From assembly GCA_030427385.1 (NCBI GenBank), contig JAUHWR010000001.1, positions 1,608,042-1,672,041 of the forward strand: a DNA stretch of 64,000 nucleotides, given 5' to 3'. Shown here one piece after another: positions 23,596 to 33,164 of this stretch. The DNA is from Alphaproteobacteria bacterium (GTDB lineage: Bacteria > Pseudomonadota > Alphaproteobacteria > Micavibrionales > Micavibrionaceae). The notes under the pieces are model-generated. The model saw only the letters and a list, made by a program, of their open reading frames with translations. It was not told where the DNA came from and did not search any database. The position numbers were made by a program, and so were the translations under genes. How positions within the stretch are numbered: position 1 is the first letter of the stretch; each line of letters begins with the position of its first letter.

Positions 23596-24365
23596 GTAAC
23601 AATGATCTGGAATTAATATCAGATAACGGAGAAAAAATCCGTATTCACTATCAGGAGCCGTTTGTTTTAGGAAGATGCCTTCTTGATCCCTATCTTATGA
23701 TTTTCTGCCATGGTTTTCCCAATGAAAATATGTCATCGCATGATGACCTGTTTAGAAAATTACAAAATGCATGCGCGCGCATCGGGGTTCATTCCGTCAT
23801 GTTTGATTTCAGGGGATGCGGAACCAGCGATGGCAATTCGGAAGATTTCACAATGGCATCGGCGACAGAGGATTTAGAAACAATCAAGGAATGGGCCAAT
23901 AACCGCGGATTTGAAAAATTTATGATTACAGGCGCCGGTTTGGGCGCGGTTCCGGCCATTTTAGGTGACGACCAAAATATCCTTGCCGGGGCGTTTTTCT
24001 GGCCGGTTTTACAGACACAAGATTATGCCATCCGTAATTTGGAGGCAGAGGAGCATAAATCTCATTTTGATATGGGCGGTTTCATTGAACTACATCATGG
24101 CAAAGTTGGCATTCCGCTCATCAAAGAATTATATCACATGGATATCATTGATGATTTAAACCGCATTAAATATCCATGCCTGTTGCAACAAGGCGCCGAT
24201 GACACCGTGATCCCCATTGAGCATTTGGAACTGGCAAAAGCGCATCTGAGAAATAAACGTATTGAAATTACAAGTTATCAAGATGGAACATACGGCCTGC
24301 CGCAGGATAATCATAGAAAACATATGATATATCATTATGAACAATTTATTCTGAAATACCTTTAG
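23592..24365 (+). CDS. Alpha/beta hydrolase
   Basis: FCHGFPNENMSS...FDFRGCGTSDG...LLQQGADDTVIPIEH. Confidence 0.85.
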   Translation: MSNNDLELISDNGEKIRIHYQEPFVLGRCLLDPYLMIFCHGFPNENMSSHDDLFRKLQNACARIGVHSVMFDFRGCGTSDGNSEDFTMASATEDLETIKEWANNRGFEKFMITGAGLGAVPAILGDDQNILAGAFFWPVLQTQDYAIRNLEAEEHKSHFDMGGFIELHHGKVGIPLIKELYHMDIIDDLNRIKYPCLLQQGADDTVIPIEHLELAKAHLRNKRIEITSYQDGTYGLPQDNHRKHMIYHYEQFILKYL

Positions 24366-24831
24366 CTTTTCTTTTTTCTTGGAAAAATGATGTCAGAATA
24401 TCCCCACATTCCCGCTCTAACAGCCCTGATGTGATCTCTATTTTTTTGTGATGGCACGTCGGCAGATCAAAAAATTTTATCCCGCTGACCACCGCCCCGC
24501 CTTTTAAATCTTGTGCGCCGAAATATAATCGCCGAATGCGCGCAAAAGCAATTGCCGCCGCGCACATGGTGCAAGGTTCAAGAGTTACATATAGATCACA
24601 ATCGGGTATGCGCTGCGCGCCCAATTTTTGACATGCCTCACGGATAGCTAGCATTTCCGCATGTGCCGATGGATCGTTTAATTCCCTGGTGCGATTTCCT
24701 TGGACGGAAATAATGTCTTGCTCATATATAATGACTGCGCCAATTGGCACCTCTTGCCGCAAAGCGGCTCTATGCGCCTCTTCTAAAGCCTGTTGCATAT
24801 ATATTTCGTTTACTTTGTCCAATGAAAACAA
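24346..24831 (-). CDS. tadA: tRNA-specific adenosine deaminase
   Basis: DPSAHAEMLAIREAC...LYVTLEPCTMCAAAIAFARIRRLYFGAQDLKGGAV. Confidence 0.93.
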   Translation of the reverse strand: MFSLDKVNEIYMQQALEEAHRAALRQEVPIGAVIIYEQDIISVQGNRTRELNDPSAHAEMLAIREACQKLGAQRIPDCDLYVTLEPCTMCAAAIAFARIRRLYFGAQDLKGGAVVSGIKFFDLPTCHHKKIEITSGLLERECGDILTSFFQEKRKAKGISE

Positions 24832-24900
24832 CCCCTTGACGCAGTTTGAATTTAATCCTATCTTACGACAATTTTAAAATTGAAATAAAGGAATATTAGT

Positions 24901-25341
24901 ATGTTTAAAGAATTTAAAGATTTTATTGCGCGCGGCAATGTCATGGATATGGCCGTTGGTATCATTATGGGCGCGGCTTTTACAGCCATCGTTAATTCTA
25001 TGGTCGGTGATTTGATCATGCCATTTATTGGTGTTTTAACCGCCGGTGTCGATTTTGCCGACCAATATGTCGCCATCAGCGCCGGATCTTTCGATACCAT
25101 CTCTGCGGCACAAAACGCAGGATTAGACGCCGCAAAAGAAGCCGGCGCAACGGTTATTACATATGGCGTGTTCATTAACGCTGTTATTAACTTCCTAATC
25201 ATTTCTTTCGTCGTGTTTATGCTGGTCAAAGGCGTGAATAATCTGAAGAAAAAAGCCGAAGCTGAAGAAAAAGCAGCTCCAAAAGCACCACCTGTTGAAG
25301 TTGCCCTTCTGACAGAAATCAGAGATCTTTTAAAGAAATAA
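24901..25341 (+). CDS. mscL: Large-conductance mechanosensitive channel
   Basis: [41 protein letters not shown]. Confidence 0.97.
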   Translation: MFKEFKDFIARGNVMDMAVGIIMGAAFTAIVNSMVGDLIMPFIGVLTAGVDFADQYVAISAGSFDTISAAQNAGLDAAKEAGATVITYGVFINAVINFLIISFVVFMLVKGVNNLKKKAEAEEKAAPKAPPVEVALLTEIRDLLKK

Positions 25342-25364
25342 ATTTAATTAAATGGACAAATATA

Positions 25365-25393
25365 AAAACCCCGCTCGCAAGCGGGGTTTTTTT
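25365..25393 (+). terminator. Rho-independent terminator after mscL
   Basis: CCCCGCTCGCAAGCGGGG stem (25369-25386) followed by TTTTTTT. Confidence 0.92.
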
Positions 25394-25503
25394 AGATTAC
25401 GAGAATTGGAATTTTCAATTTAATATTATAAGACTTAGATTCATACCAGTTTGCTCATAAAGAAGCAGCCCTTGACCTACTGCTACTGACATTATGTCGC
25501 CAG

Positions 25504-27798
25504 CTATGTGTTAGCCTTTTTAGATTGCTTACTTTTTTTGCGATGTCTTTCAAACCTGAAAACCATTTCATCTTTTTTATAATCAACAAAAACATCCCCG
25601 CCATTTTTCAGCTTTCCGAACAGAATCTCTTCGGAGAGCGGTCGCTTGATCTCTTTTGTAATCATGCGTCCGAGCGGTCTAGCCCCCATTGCCGGATCAT
25701 AACCCTGTTTAGCAAGATAGGCACGCGCCTCATCGGATAGCGAGATAGTAATATCGCGTTCAGATAATTGTGCCTCTAATTGCATAATAAATTTATCTAC
25801 AACGCGCTCAACTGTCTCTTGAGATAGGGCTTTGAATGGGACAATAGCATCTAAGCGATTACGGAATTCCGGAGAGAATTGACGTTTAATTTCCTCGGCA
25901 TCATCGCCTACGCGCATTTCCCCGCTATTAAAACCAATTGGCGCTTTTGCAAGCTGCGCTGCGCCTGCATTGGTGGTCATAATCAAAATGACGTTTCTGA
26001 AATCAATAGTTTTGCCGTTATTATCGGTTAACTTGCCGTAATCCATGACCTGAAGAAGGATATTAAACAAATCGGGATGCGCCTTTTCAATTTCATCTAA
26101 TAACAGGACACAATGCGGATGCTGATCAACTTTATCTGTTAATAAACCACCTTGCTCATACCCCACATAACCGGGCGGCGATCCGATCAGACGCGAAACG
26201 GAATGACGTTCCATATATTCGGACATATCAAAGCGTAGCAATTCGACGCCCATCGTTTTTGCTAACTGGCGTGCAACTTCGGTTTTACCAACGCCGGTCG
26301 GGCCGGAAAATAAATAGCTGCCAATCGGTTTATCCAAATCGCCAAGTCCAGCCCGTGACATTTTAATGGCATCCGCAACCATTTCAATGGCTTGGTCTTG
26401 ATCAAAGACCAAAGTTTTTAAATCACGCTCTAATAATTTCAGAGAGTCATGATCATTTTTATTCAGTGTTTTTGCCGGAATTCTGGCGATTGCAGCCACG
26501 ACGCCCTCGATATCTTTGGCATTAATTTGTTTCTTGCGCTTAGAGACAGGTAATAACATTTGCGCCGCGCCGACTTCATCTATGATATCAATCGCTTTAT
26601 CCGGCAATTTGCGATCACCAATATAACGCGCGGACAATTCCACCGCCGCACGAAGGGCATCCAGTGTATATTTTACTTTATGATGAGATTCATAATAAGG
26701 CTTTAAGCCCTTGAGAATCTTAATTGCATCATCAATGCTCGGCTCACTAATATCGACTTTTTGGAAACGACGTACAAGGGCACGATCTTTTTCAAAATAA
26801 TTGCGATATTCTTTATAAGTGGTCGATCCAATGCACCGAATTGACCCATTAGCAAGCGCAGGCTTTAACAGGTTTGATGCATCCATCGCCCCGCCCGATG
26901 TGGCGCCTGCACCGATAATGGTATGAATTTCATCAATAAATAAAACCGAATGTTCGATATTTTGTATTTCTTTGATGACAGCCTTTAAACGCTCCTCGAA
27001 ATCACCGCGATAACGAGTCCCCGCAACCAATGCTCCCATATCCAGCGAATATATTACGGCCTCGGATAAAACGTCCGGCACGTCATGATCAATAATTTTC
27101 TTGGCGAGCCCTTCCGCGATTGCGGTTTTACCAACACCCGGATCACCCACATATAACGGGTTGTTTTTAGAACGACGGCATAGGATTTGAATGGTGCGAT
27201 TAACTTCTTCCTCGCGTCCAATTAATGGATCAATTTTGCCCTTATGTGCCTTTTCGTTTAAGTTCACACAATAAGCACGCAGCGCCTCTTGACCGGTTTT
27301 ATTCTCTCCGCCTTCTTCCTCTTCCACGCCTGTGGGTGCCTCATTTGCCTCAAAATCATTCATCGGAATTTTGGCAATGCCATGGGTGATATAATTGACT
27401 GCGTCATATCGGGTCATGTCCTGTTCTTGCAGAAAATACACCGCATAACTTTCACGCTCTGAAAATAGAGCAATTAGCACATTTGCCGCCGTCACTTCTT
27501 CGCGCCCCGCAGATTGCACATGAATGGCGGCGCGTTGCAAAACACGTTGAAATGCTGTTGTCGGCTTAGCCTCTTCCATATCTTTATTGATAAGATAATG
27601 CAGTTCGCTATCCAGATAACTGATTAAATGATCCCTTAAGTCCGGCATAGAAATCCCGCAGGAGCGCAGCACTGCCATCGCATCCTGATCCTCCGTCATC
27701 GCCAGAAGCAAATGCTCTAAAGTTGCAAATTCATGCTTGCGGTCATTAGCAAGGATCAGGGCTTTATTGAGAGTTTGTTCAAGATTACGGGATAACAT
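25504..27798 (-). CDS. clpA: ATP-dependent Clp protease ATP-binding subunit ClpA
   Basis: [34 protein letters not shown]; two AAA+ modules ([26 protein letters not shown]). Start likely at 27798. Confidence 0.97.
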   Translation of the reverse strand: MLSRNLEQTLNKALILANDRKHEFATLEHLLLAMTEDQDAMAVLRSCGISMPDLRDHLISYLDSELHYLINKDMEEAKPTTAFQRVLQRAAIHVQSAGREEVTAANVLIALFSERESYAVYFLQEQDMTRYDAVNYITHGIAKIPMNDFEANEAPTGVEEEEGGENKTGQEALRAYCVNLNEKAHKGKIDPLIGREEEVNRTIQILCRRSKNNPLYVGDPGVGKTAIAEGLAKKIIDHDVPDVLSEAVIYSLDMGALVAGTRYRGDFEERLKAVIKEIQNIEHSVLFIDEIHTIIGAGATSGGAMDASNLLKPALANGSIRCIGSTTYKEYRNYFEKDRALVRRFQKVDISEPSIDDAIKILKGLKPYYESHHKVKYTLDALRAAVELSARYIGDRKLPDKAIDIIDEVGAAQMLLPVSKRKKQINAKDIEGVVAAIARIPAKTLNKNDHDSLKLLERDLKTLVFDQDQAIEMVADAIKMSRAGLGDLDKPIGSYLFSGPTGVGKTEVARQLAKTMGVELLRFDMSEYMERHSVSRLIGSPPGYVGYEQGGLLTDKVDQHPHCVLLLDEIEKAHPDLFNILLQVMDYGKLTDNNGKTIDFRNVILIMTTNAGAAQLAKAPIGFNSGEMRVGDDAEEIKRQFSPEFRNRLDAIVPFKALSQETVERVVDKFIMQLEAQLSERDITISLSDEARAYLAKQGYDPAMGARPLGRMITKEIKRPLSEEILFGKLKNGGDVFVDYKKDEMVFRFERHRKKSKQSKKANT

Positions 27799-27800
27799 GA

Positions 27801-28151
27801 TTATTCCTTCTCCATGATGCATTGCAGCGGCTGTTCGTTTTGACGCGCGAAATCGAGCACTTGTGCCACCTTGGTTTCGGCCACCTCATGCGTAAAAATC
27901 CCGCAAATTCCAACGCCGCGGCGATGAACATGCAACATGATATCCGTTGCTTCCTGACGGTTTTTGGAAAAAAAGCGCTCCAGAACATGTACAACAAATT
28001 CCATGGGCGTATAATCATCATTTAACAATAATACTTTATAAAGCGCCGGCTTCTCATTTTTCACACGCGGTTTGAGCAATAATCCTGTGCCCGGATCTTC
28101 TTCCCTATCCGGATCATGGTCATTGTCTTTTTCGGCGCAAAATATATTCAT
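27801..28151 (-). CDS. clpS: ATP-dependent Clp protease adaptor ClpS
   Basis: [58 protein letters not shown]. Confidence 0.97.
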   Translation of the reverse strand: MNIFCAEKDNDHDPDREEDPGTGLLLKPRVKNEKPALYKVLLLNDDYTPMEFVVHVLERFFSKNRQEATDIMLHVHRRGVGICGIFTHEVAETKVAQVLDFARQNEQPLQCIMEKE

Positions 28152-28186
28152 CTATCTATTTTAACGGGAAGTCAGAAAAAGGGAAA

Positions 28187-28213
28187 TAAAAAAAGGGTGC
28201 TTTTCAGCACCCC
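28187..28213 (-). terminator. Rho-independent terminator of the DUF481 gene
   Basis: Minus strand: GGGTGC-tgaaaa-GCACCC followed by TTTTTTTT. Confidence 0.85.
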
Positions 28214-28232
28214 TTTAGAAATTAGACTAAAT

Positions 28233-29246
28233 CTACCACTCATATCCGAGCTTAAGCGAATATTTCGTATCGGCTTCTCTGGTTCCCGCCGCAGGATCAT
28301 TATCCCAATCAAAATCAACCTGCGCCGTACCTGTTAAATATTTACTGACGGGAACGCGCAATCCTGTTTCACTTTGGAATAAGAAGGCATCAATCGGATC
28401 ATAAGGCAAATCAAGCTCGTGTTTATGAAACAACGTAAACATATCATCCCAGAATGTTTGATCGTAATCCAACGCAAAGGCCGCCGCGATATCTTCTTCG
28501 GTATTTCCGGTTTCGTAATCTTCATAGATATAATTCAGACCGCCGCGCACTTTTAAATTCAGATCATCCTCTTCATAAAATTGATATCCGACAAACGGCC
28601 CTGTCTTTGATCTCAAATTAAGCAAGGCAACTTTGTCAATTTCAAATTCCTGACGCAGGCCCACAAACCATTTTTCACTTAAAAATCGGTTATATTCGCC
28701 ATATAGAGTCTGGTCATTTTCTGTCTCTACGCCCTCATCATTTGCAAAATTCACATTACCGCCCAAAATCCAACGATTATGCTCATTGCGTGCTTTGGTT
28801 TCACCATCGCCTGTTAAGGCTTTCTTCTGGCTATTCCCATCATCCAAAGATGCCCCCAGGTTAATTCGGCCAGACCACTTATATTTTGATGGATCTTCGG
28901 CATCGAATCCAGCCGCCGGCTCAACACTGGCAACGTCTTCCTCTATCTCTGCAATGAGCGAAGGGGCCTCATCCGATAAAGGCGACGCCGCGATATCATC
29001 ATAAGATAACATCGTACCCTGCTCGGTCTGTACCGCCAAAACTTGCGCAAAAGGAATATCCAATTCCGCGCCATAATGAGTTTTAAAACCTAGCCCCGCG
29101 CCATTTTGATTGGTTATAATTTGCCCGCTTATTCTGTCACCGTTTTTCAACATAAGAATATCGGACGCCTCTGCAACGGAGCCGCATAACGCCAGCACCA
29201 TAATTGTAGATAAAAATGAAAATCTTTTTGAAGTATTATTGAACAT
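28233..29246 (-). CDS. DUF481 family (salt-induced, YdiY-like) outer membrane protein
   Basis: Signal peptide, MLKNGDRISGQIITNQNG, W-SGRINLGASLDDGNSQKKALTGDGE..., C-terminal YSLKLGYEW. Confidence 0.85.
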   Translation of the reverse strand: MFNNTSKRFSFLSTIMVLALCGSVAEASDILMLKNGDRISGQIITNQNGAGLGFKTHYGAELDIPFAQVLAVQTEQGTMLSYDDIAASPLSDEAPSLIAEIEEDVASVEPAAGFDAEDPSKYKWSGRINLGASLDDGNSQKKALTGDGETKARNEHNRWILGGNVNFANDEGVETENDQTLYGEYNRFLSEKWFVGLRQEFEIDKVALLNLRSKTGPFVGYQFYEEDDLNLKVRGGLNYIYEDYETGNTEEDIAAAFALDYDQTFWDDMFTLFHKHELDLPYDPIDAFLFQSETGLRVPVSKYLTGTAQVDFDWDNDPAAGTREADTKYSLKLGYEW

Positions 29247-29304
29247 GCCTTTTTAAAACAGAAAAAAAACACAGAGTCTAGTTTGGATCAGACCAATATT
29301 TAAA

Positions 29305-30246
29305 TTATTCTACCCAATCAGCTTCATTTAACTCGCCTGCTTTTAGCTTTGCCTGGATTTGTGGCTTTAAAATTTTATCTGCAAATTTTTCAGCATCAAC
29401 AACATGTTTGAACAAATCTGGACGCTCGGGGCGATAATTCACGTCATGGGCCAAGTCAAATTGCGAAATAGCATGATTTAAACGACCTAGGCGTTTTTCC
29501 CCTTCCTGCATTTTTTTAACTTCAATATCCCCTGCCGCAATCAACTCATAATGCATCTTTCGTTTCCCCATACCCACTGCAAAAGCCAACTGAATTCCTT
29601 CCAAAAAGGCCGCGGCAACACTTAAGCATTGTGATATCTTAATTTTTTTCCCGCGATGTTCCTTTGCCATGAAGTTAAACGTCGTTGTATGGCCCGCCCC
29701 GCGTAATATAACACCGCAACGCGCCTGCTCCGGGCTGATATTAATGACAAGGGCAACATTGGTATCATGCTCGATTGTGACCGGTTTTCCGGCATCTTGA
29801 AACGCTTGTTCAGCCAATTTTACGGCGCGTGCGTAATCGTCTTTATGCATTGCATCGAATTTTTCAATTATGTCCAAGAAGGGATGATGCTCTCCCTCTT
29901 TGAAAATGCACTTACCGTCAAAATATACAGCGCCCCAAGATTCGGGATTATATTGACGTTCAAACCCGTCTGTAACCTTATACCAGACCTGCTGCCAATC
30001 AAAATTTGGCTCATACATTAATTTTCCGCCGTCTTGAAAGCTGGAAATCATTTTTGCCGCCAAACGAATGGAGGAATGCATATTATGACCGCGCACAATA
30101 AATGTTTCCTGAATTTTACCTTGCTGATCGATCATAGGTACAACGATACGATTGCTCAGCGCCGTCACCGCTTCGACTTCATCCTCACTCAGCCGGTCAC
30201 GGATCACAAACTTTTCACGCAGTAATGATGTATTAAAATCGCCCAT
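29305..30246 (-). CDS. Hypothetical protein
   Basis: 313-aa ORF, coding-like composition; no family recognised. Confidence 0.75.
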   Translation of the reverse strand: MGDFNTSLLREKFVIRDRLSEDEVEAVTALSNRIVVPMIDQQGKIQETFIVRGHNMHSSIRLAAKMISSFQDGGKLMYEPNFDWQQVWYKVTDGFERQYNPESWGAVYFDGKCIFKEGEHHPFLDIIEKFDAMHKDDYARAVKLAEQAFQDAGKPVTIEHDTNVALVINISPEQARCGVILRGAGHTTTFNFMAKEHRGKKIKISQCLSVAAAFLEGIQLAFAVGMGKRKMHYELIAAGDIEVKKMQEGEKRLGRLNHAISQFDLAHDVNYRPERPDLFKHVVDAEKFADKILKPQIQAKLKAGELNEADWVE

Positions 30247-30346
30247 ATTCAGGTATTTATCCTATCATAGATATTTTATAAATCTATCTCTGTGATGCTT
30301 TATTGTAAACTTTCTCTTTTTACAAAAAATATGCTAAGAAAGTAGG

Positions 30347-30937
30347 ATGAAAAATAAACTATATATCCTATCTGCTTTTTTTGTAATGGCGTCCTATGCA
30401 CCTGTCTCTCTTGCCCAGAGTAGCGATAATGCACTGCCGACAATCTCTAAAACTAATTCGCCCAAACAATTGCAATCGGCCGATCACTTGCCCGTCCAAA
30501 ACCTGGATACCGACACCAGATCGCAAAATAGATTGGTCATTAATCCGATGGACGTGATCAAAGCCAAAGAGGAGCAAAATAATAAAAAAGGATATTGGAA
30601 ATCTTCCGAATTAAAAGATCAAGGCACTTCAAAAGAAGCGACAGAGCTTCCTAAAGATGCATCAAAAGAGGATAGTATTGAAGATCACGCGACGCCTGAA
30701 GCTTCTGTCATTGTCGAGGAAATTCCGATTGAACAAAGTGCCGCGCAGAATAAAAATAACGATGCTGAAATTAAGCCGGAGCCGACTAAGGAAAGCATTG
30801 CCAATAATATTGATAATCAGGCATCTGCCCCTCCCGCGGCAAAAAAAGACAACGCCCCCATCATTAAAAAAATAACTGCCGCACAACAATCTATACCCAG
30901 ACCTCAAGTCCCGGAACGCACTTGGAGCGTAGAATAA
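30347..30937 (+). CDS. Hypothetical secreted, low-complexity charged protein
   Basis: 196 aa, N-terminal signal peptide (FFVMASYAPVSLAQS). Confidence 0.6.
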   Translation: MKNKLYILSAFFVMASYAPVSLAQSSDNALPTISKTNSPKQLQSADHLPVQNLDTDTRSQNRLVINPMDVIKAKEEQNNKKGYWKSSELKDQGTSKEATELPKDASKEDSIEDHATPEASVIVEEIPIEQSAAQNKNNDAEIKPEPTKESIANNIDNQASAPPAAKKDNAPIIKKITAAQQSIPRPQVPERTWSVE

Positions 30938-30984
30938 TTTTTTTTCAGTAGATTTTATTGAACGCATATCTTATGACTTAATTT

Positions 30985-32598
30985 ATGATCAAAGATATGA
31001 AAGACATTGTTTCCCTCTGCAAGCGCCGCGGATTTATTTTCCCCGCTTCTGATATTTACGGCGGTATTAACGGTTTTTGGGATTATGGCCCGCTTGGGAC
31101 AGAGCTAAAAAACAACATCCGCGATTTATGGTGGAAAGCCATGGTCCTAACCCCGCCCGTCGGCCCGGACGGACAGCCCGTTCAAATCGTCGGTCTGGAC
31201 AGCGCCATCATTCAGAACCCAAAATGTTGGGAAGCCTCAGGGCATATCGGCGGTTTTAATGACCCCATGGTGGATTGTAAGGAGACAAAAAAAAGGTATA
31301 GGGCGGATCATCTTGTCGCTTACGTTATATCACATTATATGGACGATGATCAGCCAGAACTAAAACTAATTCCAGTATTTGAACAAAATACACCTGAAGA
31401 AGAAATCTTGAAAAAATTTAAAAAACTAGGTTTAGGTGCATCAACAGAAAACTATAAAGTTATACCATTTATGGATATAGAAAATTATCACTATACTAAC
31501 CCAGACAATGATCATGGTATGCTTCATTTAGAGGAAGGAAAATCTATATTAAGATTAAGAAAAGATAAGTTAGTAGGGCCAGATGTAAAAATACCAGATA
31601 CACTTACCGAACCTAAACAATTCAATCTTATGTTTCACACCTTCGTTGGCGCGAACGCCACAGAAGACGACAAAGCCTATCTTCGCCCCGAAACATGCGC
31701 AGGCATATTCCTTAATTTCAAAAATATTATTGATACGGCGCGTGTTAAAGTCCCCTTTGGTATTGCTCAAATCGGGAAGGCATTCCGCAATGAAGTTACC
31801 CCGCGTAATTTCATTTTCCGCAGCCGGGAATTTGAACAAATGGAACTTGAATGGTTCTGCGAAAAAGAAGACGCGCCGCAATGGTTTGAATTTTGGGTCG
31901 ATCAACGCAAAAAATGGTGGGAATCTATTGGTATGGATTTATCTAAATTTCACTTCTTGGACGTTGAAAAGGCCGATTTGGCGCATTATTCTGATCGTAC
32001 AATTGACTTTGAATACCAATTTCCCTTCGCATATCCTGATTATGATGAATTGGAAGGTATCGCCCATCGCGGCAATTTCGATCTAACCCAGCATCAGGAA
32101 TTTTCCGGTCAGAAACTGGAGTATATGGATCCAAGCGATAATACCAAACGCTACCTTCCTGATGTTATTGAGCCATCATGCGGATTGACACGCGCTGTTC
32201 TGGGTGTCCTTAGCGAGGCATATACCGTTGATGAAAGCCGCCCATCCGGCGTTTATCTGAACTTTCACCCGTCGGTCGCCCCCAAGAAAGCAGCCATTCT
32301 TCCCCTGACCGCGAAAGAGGAACATGTTCCTATCGCCACCAAACTATATATGGACCTGCGGGAAGAATTTGCCATTGATCTGGACGTTAAACAAAATATC
32401 GGTAAACGCTATGCGCGTCAGGATGAAATCGGCACACCTTACTGCTTTACCGTTGATAATCAAACACTTGAGGATCAAACCGTCACCGTTCGTGATCGCA
32501 ACACCATGACCCAAGAACGGGTCAATATGGACCAAGTTGCATCATATCTGCGTGAGAATTTGAAGCCCGCAAAAGTGATGGCAAAGAAAGAGGGTTAG
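30985..32598 (+). CDS. glyS: Glycine--tRNA ligase (single-chain dimeric type)
   Basis: RGFIFPASDIYGGINGFWDYGPLGTELKNNIRDLWW ... RPETCAGIFLNFKNI ... FGIAQIGKAFRNEVTPRNFIFRSREFEQMELEWFC. Confidence 0.96.
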   Translation: MIKDMKDIVSLCKRRGFIFPASDIYGGINGFWDYGPLGTELKNNIRDLWWKAMVLTPPVGPDGQPVQIVGLDSAIIQNPKCWEASGHIGGFNDPMVDCKETKKRYRADHLVAYVISHYMDDDQPELKLIPVFEQNTPEEEILKKFKKLGLGASTENYKVIPFMDIENYHYTNPDNDHGMLHLEEGKSILRLRKDKLVGPDVKIPDTLTEPKQFNLMFHTFVGANATEDDKAYLRPETCAGIFLNFKNIIDTARVKVPFGIAQIGKAFRNEVTPRNFIFRSREFEQMELEWFCEKEDAPQWFEFWVDQRKKWWESIGMDLSKFHFLDVEKADLAHYSDRTIDFEYQFPFAYPDYDELEGIAHRGNFDLTQHQEFSGQKLEYMDPSDNTKRYLPDVIEPSCGLTRAVLGVLSEAYTVDESRPSGVYLNFHPSVAPKKAAILPLTAKEEHVPIATKLYMDLREEFAIDLDVKQNIGKRYARQDEIGTPYCFTVDNQTLEDQTVTVRDRNTMTQERVNMDQVASYLRENLKPAKVMAKKEG

Positions 32599-33164
32599 TT
32601 TAATTTTTTTAATTTTTTAGATCCATATTTGCATCTCACCTCAAAAGATAGCTTAGAAAAATTTGGAAACATGTCATTCGCTTTTCTGGCGATTAAATCT
32701 AAGCTTGCATCGTTTTCATAGGGTTCATTGTTAGAAGCAATATACCATAAAATAAATATTTCCGTAATTTTACTTTTTGAATTTAAAAGTAATAAATCTA
32801 GAGATGCTAGAAGGATTGATAAACCAAGTGAGCGTACATCTATTGTTAACTTATCATTAATATCTCTTTTGGCGTGTTTGAGAAAATTCCACTCGTGATG
32901 TAAAATATCCCAAACTTTCGACTCTTCAATACCAGGATACTTTTCTTTAAAATGGCTTAAAAGCATGTCTCGCGAGATTACTTTCTTATTACTTTTACTT
33001 ATATCCTTTATAAGACTCCATGAACCATACGTAAGTACTACGACTGAAACATCATCTTTTCGATTAAAGAATAAATCAATTGCTGTTTCTAACTGCTTTT
33101 GAGCTGCCTCAGTTTTGCTTATTTCATTCATTACTGTATTGTCAGTTAATGCGCTTCCGCCCAT
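32595..33164 (-). CDS. Conserved hypothetical protein
   Basis: 189 aa; TEAAQKQLETAIDLFFNRKDDVSVVVLTYGSWSLIKDI resembles a widespread uncharacterised proteobacterial family; start may be 33131. Confidence 0.7.
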   Translation of the reverse strand: MGGSALTDNTVMNEISKTEAAQKQLETAIDLFFNRKDDVSVVVLTYGSWSLIKDISKSNKKVISRDMLLSHFKEKYPGIEESKVWDILHHEWNFLKHAKRDINDKLTIDVRSLGLSILLASLDLLLLNSKSKITEIFILWYIASNNEPYENDASLDLIARKANDMFPNFSKLSFEVRCKYGSKKLKKLN

